Origin: Anthopleura xanthogrammica
Taxonomy: Eukaryota; Cnidaria; Anthozoa; Actiniaria; Actiniidae
DNA: 64,000 nt
Reading direction: 5' to 3'
Assembly: GCA_964019055.1 (NCBI GenBank)
Contig: OZ025216.1
Span: 7,863,414-7,927,413 of the forward strand
The notes beneath the pieces are model-generated. The model was not told the origin of the DNA. It was given only the letters and a program-made list of their open reading frames with translations, and did no database searches. Of the stretch, positions 1 through 10,134 are shown in pieces. The position numbers and the translations under genes were made by a program. Within the stretch, counting starts at the first letter, position 1; each line of letters begins with the position of its first letter.

Positions 1-660
1 GTATCTCAGCAGTCAATAGGAGCTTGTAAAAACAAAATGCCGATATTTAGGGGGTTTTGAAGCTGTTTGGAGCAGTTCTCTGTGGTTTCTTGTCATTTTA
101 ACTGAAAACTACGAGCTAACAACGCGTCGAATCGCTTAAAATTTAACCTAACTTCAAGCTTCTTGGGAACCTACATTCTGAAGGCATACTGTCTATTTTG
201 AGCGGTTTTGGATTTATTAAACACTCGTTTGGTGATATCGAGGTGGAGCTCTTTTACTTTTAAATTTTTTCGAGCTCAAATAAGACGATTTTGGGGTCAA
301 GTGTGGCCAGATTTATAGACGATGTATGGAATCTAGAGCTTTCGAAGTCTTTCGAAGGCAAGTAGTCCGGGAACCAATATGTCGCATGATTCAATGATCA
401 TTTTACGCTTATTTAGTAGCTTGTAGGGTGGGTTGTTTGTCGCGATGTGGAGCTCAGAGGAAATAAAACCCTATTCGCCGTAAATAGAGGAAGCTCTATA
501 TTCCCCATACATTTTCTATAAGACTCGGCGGCTATTTTGTAAGCTGAAACGCATCATTGCGCATGTATGAGCAGGCTCATGTCCCATATTTCTGGCAATG
601 ATTAAATAAGTGAATCACAGAAGCCACTAAGTGAGTATTGTCAGTATTACAGGGGTTTGT
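1..660. other. AT-rich non-coding stretch
   Basis: No credible exon, RNA gene or long repeat is visible. All reading frames are short and lack splice context. It is probably intergenic or intronic sequence of the flanking region. Confidence 0.5.
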
Positions 661-670
661 TGCACTTTAA

Positions 671-738
671 AAGGAGGGAGGGTAACCCTATCATTAGGGT
701 TACCCTAGCAGGGCTACCCTTGGGTTACCTCCCTCCTT
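671..738. repeat. Short G/C-strand-biased hairpin
   Basis: A left arm AAGGAGGGAGGGTAACCC is mirrored by a right arm GGGTTACCTCCCTCCTT, with a second internal GGGTTACCCT block between them. It can fold into a strong stem. It is probably a miniature foldback relic; no clear target-site duplication was seen. Confidence 0.6.
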
Positions 739-875
739 GTAAACATGTTTAAAGAGGCGCTTAGAGTCAGTTTTTGGACACTAATTCCGATACTAGCCAT
801 TATTAGGTCAAAAGTTTGTTTGCTTTTATAGTTTGTGATTTCGTACCATGCAGTAGAAATCAATAATGCACTACT

Positions 876-1056
876 GGCTGAGAACCTGTGAAAATCCTGT
901 GAATGATAGTTGTAAATTTTTGAAATTTCGCAGAATTTTCACAGGTTTCAAAACGAACGATTTTTCCAAGAATCAACATCGGCAGTTTTTTTCACAGGTC
1001 ATTTTCGTGTTACCTATGTTTTCACAGGATTTTCACAGGTTCTCGTGCAGCCATTT
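876..1056. repeat. Inverted repeat built from CCTGTGAAAAT motifs
   Basis: The segment starts with GAACCTGTGAAAATCCTGTG and ends with its reverse complement, and TTCACAGG recurs between the two arms. A small reading frame covers it but has no domain or splice support. It looks like a miniature foldback element. Confidence 0.55.
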
Positions 1057-1134
1057 ATATCAGTTTTTGATCAGTGCAGCTTATGATCACTTGTGTTTAC
1101 GAGACAATTTCAAGTAATATATACCGAAGGCGAT

Positions 1135-1600
1135 TGATTGTATATCTGATACAACACAGACACGAATATTGTAAATTACTTATGAAACGTCTAGGTGTAT
1201 ACATTCATGTTCTACTAAAATTTTAAAGATAAAATTGAATTTGGCTGAGAAAATTGGAGTTAAAATTTATGCAAATCACGACGATTTTGTATGATATACA
1301 ACCTCCTCCACGGACAATGATTTCTATTGTGTTTTCCTCATTAATTATTCATGAGTTTTATAATGTTTATTTATAAAACTCATGAATAATTAATGAGGAA
1401 AACACAATAGAAATCATTGTCCGTGGAGGAGGCTCTATATCTGATACAGAATCGTCCTAATTTGCATAAACTTTAACTCCAATTTTCTCAGCCAAATTCA
1501 ATTTTATCTTTAAAATTTTAGTAGAACATGAATGTATACACCTAGATGTTTCATAAGTAATATACAATATTCGTGTCCGTGTTGTATCAGATATACAATC
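1135..1600. mobile_element. Large foldback (hairpin) element, ~232-bp arms
   Basis: Two arms of about 232 bp are nearly perfect reverse complements around a 7-base loop centred at 1367. The arm ends carry TTGTATATCTGATACAAC-type sequence. Mismatches and small indels between the arms (for example at 1280-1310 against 1420-1460) show that it is not freshly made. No coding capacity. A short AAGTTTT tandem repeat follows at 1611-1650. Confidence 0.8.
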
Positions 1601-1942
1601 ACTCAGATATACAAGTTTTAAGTTTTAAGTTTTAAGTTTTAATCTTTTAAGTTTTAAAAGATTCCCAAGACTGTCTGGGCTGTAAAACCGATATAATATC
1701 GTTTTTACCCACCTTTTTGCACTCAGTTTTGGCACTTTTAAGGGGATATGTTTTCCTTTATACGAAGACGAGTTGAGTTCTCCATGCAATTTCCGCCTTT
1801 ATATGATAGTAGGTACTTCCAAGAAACCTGCATCCTTGCGTGACGTCACGCGAACCACAGACTTCCCATAGAAAGACGAACAAAGTGTTCCGATCCAGGT
1901 GAATAATTTTATATAAATAAACGCATTTATCGCGACCATTAA

Positions 1943-2050
1943 ATAGACCATAAACCCCTTGTAACAATAGGTTCCAATTCTCAGGAGATTGAAATTCCTT
2001 TATTTTCTCCTCCAAATTGAGCTGCTTTGACGTCGCGTGCAAGGGGTCTA
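1943..2050. mobile_element. Partial copy of a CCCCTTG-ended MITE
   Basis: The core at 1963-1997 is shared base for base (35 bp) with the element at 26964-27097, and the right end GCAAGGGGTC matches the terminal repeat of that copy. The left end is diverged (ACCCCTTGTAAC). It is a degraded member of the same non-autonomous family. Confidence 0.7.
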
Positions 2051-2466
2051 TACAGCAAAATACGACTCATTAAAACAGCTAACGTTTATTTCTGTTCAAT
2101 TCTTTACTGAAATACAATTGTGTTGCTTTTAAAACTCATCAACATGATGGCAGATAAAGTCCTAGTTACAATGCATAGGACACTGCAGCCCACATTCTAT
2201 ATAAAAGCTTAAATACTATGGATTACATTTGCAGCTCATAGCAGGTAAAGTAGTTATAGTATGACTGACTCCCCAATGAACCTAGCCTAATAAGTCCTAG
2301 CTAGTTACAGGGTTCGTACATGATCCTCTGTGAGAATTTCCAAAACTTTCCAAAGCCTTTTGACTCAAATTTCCAAAATTACACAAAGCGCAAAACTGAA
2401 GCCAAATTCATGGATCTGAAAGATTCAACATATTAAATTTACAACGAAAACAATTATTTGCAAGTC

Positions 2467-2717
2467 ATGAAGGTTTATACTTCCAATATGTAAATGACCG
2501 TGACGTCACCCCAGGTTTCATTTAATATACAAACTTTAACAGGTTCACAGAAAACGTATTTAATAAGCATCATCATTATACTCATGGTTTCCACAATGTT
2601 TACAGTAAATTTTGGTGTCTCATAATGGCCAGTGTTTAGTATTATATGTAAAGCAAATATACTCAAAAGCCTGGGGTGACGTCACGGTCATTAACATATT
2701 GAAGTATAAACCTTCAT
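2467..2717. mobile_element. MITE with ~47-bp terminal inverted repeats
   Basis: The left terminus ATGAAGGTTTATACTTC through TGACGTCACCCCAGG is repeated in reverse complement at 2671-2717. Length is about 250 bp with a non-coding centre. The arms contain the CRE-like palindrome TGACGTCA. Confidence 0.8.
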
Positions 2718-2879
2718 ATCTTAAAGACGCAACACTCAAATGAAGAAATATATCACCATTCAACTGGTCACTTCATGTAGAATTGATGCAGAAAGTATTG
2801 TATCAGGGGTTAGGTGCACTTTAAAAGTATTTAATTCGTTAATTGCTAGACAACATGTGGAATGGATTGGAAACTGAGT

Positions 2880-3010
2880 GGGATAAGTGGAAAGAAAAGA
2901 AAAAAGTGAAGAGGAGAAGAGAAGAGAGAAAAGAGGACAGCAAAAAGAAGAAAGGGAATCAAAGCAATGAAATGAAAGGAAAAAAGAGAAAAGGAAATAA
3001 ATAGATTGAA
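2880..3010. repeat. Polypurine (GA-rich) tract
   Basis: About 120 bases are nearly pure A/G on the plus strand, without a fixed repeat unit. The complementary pyrimidine strand gives a low-complexity open frame that is not a gene. Confidence 0.7.
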
Positions 3011-3336
3011 TGCATGAACTATGAGGAGTTAAAAAGAAGAGCACTAATCATTGTACTGAAATGTTTCAGTAAATCAAATTTACCGAATAAATTTTTGTAA
3101 TATTTTTCTTGCATGGGTTTGTGACCTTTTTTATTTTTGGTCACGTGATTTTCGATATATCCGATTAGAACTGAAACAATAGCACAAAGGAATTTTCATA
3201 TACCTCTGGGGGGGGGGGGGGGACAGAAAACTTAGGACTGTAAACAGCCTTGATCGAGTCACAAAAACACACTTTATCTGATTCCGCAGCTGAAACAAAA
3301 AAATGTAGAAATAGGGTTACGTTTCAGTATACGTTT

Positions 3337-4655
3337 CACGAGATGGATTGGATGAACACAAAGGAATAAGAATGTACACGAGATAGATTGGATGAACGCA
3401 TAGGAATAAGAATGTACCCGAGATGGATTGGATGAACGCATAGGAATAAGAATGTACACGAGATGGATTGGATGAACGCATAGGAATAAGAATGTACACG
3501 AGATAGATTGGATGAACACATAGGAATAAGAATGTACCCGAGATGGATTGGATGAACGCATAGGAATAAGAATGTACCCGAGATGGATTGGATGAACGCA
3601 TAGGAATAAGAATGTACCCGAGATGGATTGGATGAACGAAAAGGAATAAGAATGTACACGAGATGGATTGAATGAACGCATAGGAATAAGAATGTACCCG
3701 AGATGGATTGGATGAACGCATAGGAATAAGAATGTAAACGAGATGGATTGGATGGACGCATAGGAATAAGAATGTACACGAGATGGATTGGATGAACGCA
3801 TAGGAATAAGAATGTACACGAGATGGATTGGATGAACACAAAGGAATAAGAATGTACACGAGATAGATTGGATGAACGCATAGGAATAAGAATGTACCCG
3901 AGATGGAATGGATGAACAAATAGGAATAAGAATGTACACGAGATGGATTGGATGAACGCATAGGAATAAGAATGTACACGAGATAGATTGGATGAACACA
4001 TAGGAATAAGAATGTACCCGAGATGGATTGGATGAACGCATAGGAATAAGAATGTACACGAGATGGATTGGATGAACGCATAGGAATAAGAATGTACACG
4101 AGATGGATTGGATGAACGCATAGGAATAAGAATGTACACGAGATGGATTGGATGAACGCATAGGAATAAGAATGTACACGAGATGGATTGGATAAACGCA
4201 TAGAAATAAGAATGTACACGAGATGGATTGGATGAACGCATAGGAATAAGAATGTACCCGAGATGGATTGGATGAACGCATAGGAATAAGAATGTACACG
4301 AGATGGATTGGATAAACGCATAGGAATAAGAATGTACCCGAGATGGATTGGATGAACGCATAGGAATAAGAATGTACACGAGATGGATTGGATGAACGCA
4401 TAGGAATAAGAATGTACCCGAGATGGATTGGATGAACGAAAAGGAATAAGAATGTACACGAGATGGATTGGATGAACGCATAGGAATAAGAATGTACACG
4501 AGATGGATTGGATGAACGCATAAGAATAAGAATGTACACGAGATGGATTGGATGAACGCATAGGAATAGGAATGTACACGAGATGGATTGGATGAACGCA
4601 TAGGAATAAGAATGTACACGAGATGGATTGGATAAACGCATAGGAATAAGAATGA
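3337..4655. repeat. 40-bp minisatellite, ~33 copies
   Basis: A 40-bp unit (AGATGGATTGGATGAACGCA then TAGGAATAAGAATGTACACG) repeats about 33 times with few substitutions, mainly TACACG/TACCCG, GATGG/GATAG and AACGCA/AACACA. Because 40 is not a multiple of three and the unit has no stop on the minus strand, all three minus frames stay open for more than 1.2 kb. These apparent proteins are artefacts of the array. Unit variants recur at offsets of 480 and 800 bp, which shows internal block duplication. Confidence 0.95.
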
Positions 4656-6990
4656 GATGCATTTTCGTTGTTTCGCTTTTGTTTGTTTGTTTTTTCCACC
4701 GCTGATTATAATAATTGTAAAGCTATTTCAAAAAGACGTCGATGGAAGATCTGAAATCTTAAATCTTAGACCGTGTAACAAGCTTTAAAAAGTAATATAT
4801 TCACAGCCAAACAACGTAGCCGGCTTTTAGATTGGAATATGAAGCATGACCTTTGAGTTAGGAATGTAATTTTTCATATTTTAGAAAACATAAAAGGACA
4901 AAAGTTTTGTTTAGTCTCAGATCGCCCATTTCAGATCTCTGATCGACAACGTTGTTTGAATTACGCGCATGCGCATGCTTGATCTACATTTACACATCTC
5001 TTTTATGCCAAAAATTCCTCCAGTCAAAATATTCTGAGGGATGAGAAAATAAAACCTCCCAGGCTGATTCGTGTATACGTCGTATCTGGATTTTTCAAAA
5101 CACGTCCCACATGGAAAGAAATAACCACAACGACAAAACCATCAGCAATACAAGCGACATACCGGGTGTGCTGGTCATAGCAAGGGGTTAATCATCTACG
5201 GTCTAGGGGCCGATTAACCTCTCCCTTAGGCTTCGGCCGAGCTTCCTGATCAGTCAGTAATGTCCTCCCGGGATAGCGGTGTTGGGGCCGAAATCTCCAG
5301 CGTAGCCGTAAGTCCATACGGGGCTTCAGCACTCGATGTCTGGAAGTATGGTCCTGGTTAACCAATCAATAAAAACAAATTTATTTTAAATAATTTGGAG
5401 TCCATAAACCTGAGTCTTCAATGAAAATAAAGTACTAAACAGGTGAATTTTGAAAGTACACTGAAGAGAAATTCTTAATGCGCGTATAAGGAGGCTCTAG
5501 TAGTACCTAGTAGTTTTTTTCTGATAATACTACAATCCTACCATAGATGGTAGTGAATTCTCTATGGTATGTCTATATCTTTGTCGCTATGCAATCAGTA
5601 AAACCACTGACTTCATAATTTCCATTCTTACGAATTTTGGTATGAGCTTTTCAAATATTACATTGGATTAAAATTTACAGGACATAGTCATGTCTTTTTC
5701 TATTGGTTCACAATAACGTAGGCTAAGTTGAGAGCGGCGTTGTTTAGAAAGGCTTTCACAGATACATTGTATAGACTTTATTTTCTATGGAAAATTACTC
5801 AAATGAACGAGAGTATGAAAAAAGGAGTTTTTTCATTGAAACTGTTAAAATATAACAAAAACATCGTGAACCACCTTAAAATCGTATAAATTTTTGGCTT
5901 TCCAAAGAATGGCTTTTGAAAAATCATTACCAGTCCCCCAAAATTGGTAGCGTGGGGTAATCATCGCGAGGTGTTATCACTGACGTCAATCAAAGTGTTT
6001 CAATAATTAGCATTGTTGAGAAAAACAAAAAGTCACGTCAGGTTTCTGTGCAATGTCATAGAAACGCCCTGTTTGGGTAAATGAAAATCCAATTTGTCAA
6101 TGGTTAATGTTAAACAATTCTGCGTTTCTTATCTAGAAACAACTGCTAACTATTCGCCACTGAAAACCTTGATCACAAAAACGAAGGTAAGTAGAAGAAA
6201 CTATCGCCTACCAGATTGTGTCAACATAATTGAGCTTCCATAGCCAATATAACTTGTTTTCATTTTATTATACGGAATTCACGAAAATCCGGCAGAAACT
6301 CTCAAAGTATGTAAGACTGTTAGATCGAATCTACTAGATTTGGCTGACAATTCAATTAAATATTACTGAAATTCCAACACTTTTTTCAGTACAATAGGAA
6401 AAAAGGCTCCATTGGTTGACAAGAAAACTCCACGATAATCCGATATCGACCGATTCCGGCGTGAAGCGATGAATGCAATATCGTTTTTTGGGTGCAATTC
6501 TTTGGAATTCCCGGCCGAGTTGCCAGCAAATCCATAGAAGCGGAAAGATTGAAAATCTTTTAAGAGCGACTGTCTGTAAAAATCAACCAAAATGGAATAT
6601 TCGTTGCAGAACTCAAAAAAGCTATTTCGCTTATATTTTTTATCGATAGCCCGTAGTGTGAAATATATCGATGGGTGGTTAGTTTAAAATAATTACTTTA
6701 TTCCTAGGAAATTTAGGAAAATGATTTTTAGGCATTGATTCCTTTTCCTTTTTGTTGTATTTCTTTTAGAATATTTGTAATCCTTCTTACTTGAATATGA
6801 TTCTCTCGTAAATAACACCCACGAGCTTAACACATTGACTTCAGTCACCACGAAAAGCCGAACACTGCCCAACGCAGCAGATGAAAAAAAGGCAAACGAA
6901 TAACCATTCATTTTTAATTACATAATAAGAATATATTCTTTCTTCAACTAGAATTAAGAATATTGAACCAAAAAACCCGAACAAATTGAG
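4656..6990. other. Mostly featureless interval with a GC-rich island
   Basis: No supported exon is visible. 5160-5360 is clearly more GC-rich than its surroundings and is followed by an A/T-rich tail (about 5370-5395). A possible small exon at about 6136-6187 has an AG acceptor and a GTAAGT donor, but its phase does not fit the LamG gene downstream, so it is not called. Confidence 0.4.
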
Positions 6991-9404
6991 ATCCAGCCTG
7001 CACTTTCAAGGCACTGCAGGCTCATACGCTACGATACCCGCCTGGAGCATCAACAAGATGACCTTTAGTATTTCGTTATGGCTGAAGCTGCAGAACCTTC
7101 CCAGTTCTAAGGACTACTTTTACTCCTATTGGTACAATCCATTTCTTTTTTTCATGGGCGTCCGTTCTAGTGGTATTATACAAACTGTTTGTAGAGGAGC
7201 GTCAACCGGTAAAGATATCTTGAATTTTAAGGCAGGGTAAGAGAAAAATAATCTTGATTTGATTTGTGTGAATATTGAATCCACTTTAGCATAAGCACAT
7301 GTGATGAATGTTACAGTAGAACCTTGGAAGTCCGTAGGGCATAGCTGTTATTACCATCATGCACTATTACCATCACTATTTTCACCGTCATCATGTACAT
7401 CCGTATCATTATAAAAGTCGTCAGCACCAGAAGCATCAGTATTACCACCACCACCACCACCACCGCCATCACCACCACCACCACCACCACCACCACCGCC
7501 ATCACCACCACCACCACCACCACCACCGCCATCACCACCACCACCACCACCACCACCACCGCAATCACCACCGCAATCACCACCACCACCACCACCACCA
7601 CCACCACCACCACCACCACCACCACCACCGCCATCACCACCACCACCACCACCACCACCACCACCACCACCACCGCCATCACCACCACCACCACCACCGC
7701 AATCACCACCGCAATCACCACCACCACCACCACCACCACCACCACCATCATCAACATTACCATCATCATGCACCATCACCATTACTATTTTCACCGTCAT
7801 CATGTACATCCTTACCATTATAATAGTCGTCAGCACCATAACCATCAGTATTACCACCACCACCACCACCACCACCACCACCACCACCACCACCACCACC
7901 ACCACCACCACCATCATCAACATTACCATCATCATGCACCATCACTAGCGCTCATCTTTTCGCAATTACAGAATCCCTATTTTCATGCACGTTTTGTTTT
8001 TTACTTTTCTTCTAATATCCCCAAAGGAAAGTTGTTTTGAATAAGTGGACACACATCGTTTTCGTGTGGAACAGAGAAACCAAACAGGCAAAGTTCTATC
8101 AAGATGGATCACAGGTCTATGCGAGTACACCATTAACCACGTCAAACATAGATTTCGCTGCACCAAAGCGCTCTGTGTTTGATGTCGGTTATAAGCGAGA
8201 TAACCAACGTGTCATGAAGGGGTGGCTGCGAGAACTCCTCGTATTTAATCGAGCTGTGACGAGTAAAGAGGTCAACATCATACAAGGTGATTAACTTTAT
8301 GGCTGAGTTCCTCTGTCTGAGCCAATCCGGGGGGCGGTAATTCGGGTCGTTTCATACGGGGATGCTCCGCCCGGACTCTCGACCCCTTACCCTTTTCTGT
8401 ACCAAATTTCAGCAATAAAGAAACCCTTTGATATACCTTTTTGCCTGAAAAGGTACCCCTTTCATATACCTTTGAAGAAAATCTACCCCTTTTAATACCA
8501 AAACTCACAAATTTCCACCCCTTTTCTATACGTGCGGCCTGAAAAAGTACCCCTTTCGGGCGGAGCATCCCCGTATAGTCCATTATAGGGAGTACCCCCC
8601 CCCCCCCCGGGGGAGCCAATCTCCCTTTGTTTTGCACCTTGCTAGAAGGGCATGCAAGCAGGCAGGTAGATAGATAGGTAGAAGGTAGCTAGGTAGCTAG
8701 GTAATTGGGAAGGTATAGTTACAAGGTAGGTTTATCTAATTATCTATAAACTTCGCCATACTAAAAAACAGTTACAAGGTAATTAAATACAAGCCAGGTA
8801 TAGGAGGGATTCCGCAACAGCGTTAGCCAATTACTGCGGAACCAATAGAAACAAATTATAAGTTACCGAAGAAGAATTAATCACGAGTAAAAGATACCAC
8901 GAGTAAGAAGGTACAAAAAGTATGAGTTAACTGCAGCACGAGTACAGGAGAAGCCAAGCTGCGTGATGTAGTACATTTTAAGCCTGAATCACTAGAGCGT
9001 CGGAACCGTAATCGTAAATTTGACATACGCAGACTCAGTATTGCATTTATCACTTCAAGACAAGCATTGTTAATGAGCAGTACAGTAATGAGTCTGCGTC
9101 ATCTTAGACAGTAAGCCTCTCAGTTCGCGCGGCAGGCAGTTCATTCCAGTTTTTCAGGGCACTATTTTTTGTTTGTTTATATATTTTCTTTATTCTTTTT
9201 GTTTTAAACTACTTGTTGAATGATCCAGATGCAACATTGCTGGACCCAAGGACTTGGATCGGACCACCACAAAGCTACCTGAACATGGCACCAGTTTCTC
9301 AGCCAAATACTAACTGCTTTACCGTGAGAGCCTGGGGGACATATCAATGGGAAAAAGTACCATGTGACCGGACCATGAAGTTTATTTGCAAAAAACTGGT
9401 TTAA
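6991..9404 (+). CDS. LamG-domain / C-type-lectin-tail protein, 3' exons (5' end not found)
   Basis: Three exons chain in phase: 6991-7236, 8027-8286 and 9229-9404 (stop TAA). The first two encode a laminin-G-like/concanavalin jelly-roll domain with typical strands (MTFSISLWLKL; NKWTHIVFVWNRETKQAKFY, a short YQDG turn, and WLRELLVFNRAVTSKEV). The last exon encodes only the C-terminal part of a C-type lectin domain (NTNCFTV, then WEKVPCDRTMKFICKK). The expected first CTLD exon is not visible between 8287 and 9228. The product is probably an extracellular adhesion or recognition protein. The 5' end (signal peptide, any PAN/EGF parts) was not found; the first exon begins in phase 2, so upstream exons must exist unless this is a broken copy. 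The middle intron carries the CAC array and the last intron a G-capped MITE. Confidence 0.7.
7345..7950. repeat. CAC/GTG trinucleotide array with duplicated flank
   Basis: CAC repeats with CGC and ATC interruptions fill about 7439-7757 and 7852-7915. A roughly 90-bp non-repeat flank containing TTCACCGTCATCATGTACAT occurs at 7381 and again at 7790, so a block of about 409 bp was duplicated. Poly-His, poly-Thr and poly-Val frames are artefacts. It lies in an intron of the LamG gene. Confidence 0.9.
8328..8612. mobile_element. G-capped Mutator-like MITE, copy 1
   Basis: The element is flanked by an exact 9-bp duplication GAGCCAATC (8319-8327 and 8613-8621). The ends are G-run/C-run, with inner inverted repeats CGGGGATGCTCCGCCCG and its complement near 8358 and 8555. 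The interior holds repeated ACCCCTTT motifs. A 9-bp duplication fits Mutator-superfamily transposition (established for that superfamily; assignment is inference). Confidence 0.8.
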
Positions 9405-9860
9405 CTGGTTACAGTAAGAATTGATCAGCTTTAACAATATATATTCATAAAAACTAGCCATCTTTGCATGTTTCAAGCAAGTACAGCAAGTTAACTCGCC
9501 TTTTCTGAACTCATATTGAATCAGTATTTCGCGTATACTCATTTCAATAAAGTTAGTCACCTGAAAAGCTACAGAGCTGAGCCCGGCAAGGATTATGGGT
9601 AAAAACATTTTACAAGGGTCGCTTATACTAACTATTGAGGGACTTGACATCTTTCAACAGTTCCAGTTTTACTTTCTATGAGCATCTTTAGCTGCAGTTT
9701 GTAACAAAAGCGTTACTTGCAGGATATGAAACATTGCGGACCCATAATCCTCAGCGGTCTTAGCTTTGTAGGTTTTGATGACTAACTTTATTGAAATAAG
9801 TATATCGCAGATTTACATGCTAATGAGATCTGCTAATATTTTATTGAGCCGCGTGGAGCG
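9405..9860. other. Non-coding, probable 3' flank of the LamG/CTLD gene
   Basis: It contains the expected 3' UTR of the gene ending at 9404. No other exon, RNA or repeat is recognised. Confidence 0.4.
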
Positions 9861-9867
9861 GACCTAA

Positions 9868-10130
9868 AGAAATCCTGTGAAAACTGTTTTAGCAATAGCG
9901 CTCGCCTCTTACCAAGGCGACCCGGGTTCGAGTCTCGCTGGGCTCGGTGTCGTATGTGAGAAGAGTTATTTGTTGGTTCTCTCCTGTGCTTCGAGTGTTT
10001 TTCTCCGGGTTCTTCGGTTTCCATCCGGAAAAATACTGATCAAACTTCTAAATTCCAATTCGCTCTTTGGGCCTTCACCTAGTGGGAGCCTAGCTCTGTC
10101 GTGATTGTCCCCTGCTGTGATACAACAGCC
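9868..10130 (+). mobile_element. tRNA-related SINE, copy 1
   Basis: A tRNA-like head has a good B box (GGGTTCGAGTC at about 9922) and an eroded A box. The body contains GTTTTTCTCCGGGTTCTTCGG, and the tail contains AAATTCCAATTCG. The element at 34325-34550 shares the head, body and tail in the same order, so this is one SINE family. The conserved body resembles the deeply conserved central domain described for metazoan SINEs, a match from memory rather than alignment. Confidence 0.7.
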
Positions 10131-10134
10131 AAAA

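Noticed and set aside
3337..4655. CRISPR-like array
   Set aside because: Direct 40-bp tandem repeat without spacers, in a eukaryotic context.
3274..4699. Three overlapping minus-strand frames of 427-462 residues with repeated HSYSYAFIQSIS text
   Set aside because: They are three phases of the 40-bp minisatellite; no start context, domain or splice site supports a protein.
6136..6187. Small plus-strand exon upstream of the LamG exons
   Set aside because: Splice sites look good, but it ends in phase 0 while the LamG exon needs phase 2, and the peptide has no recognisable domain.
7311..8040. Poly-His, poly-Thr, poly-Val and poly-Gly frames on both strands
   Set aside because: Translation of the CAC/GTG array inside an intron of the LamG gene.
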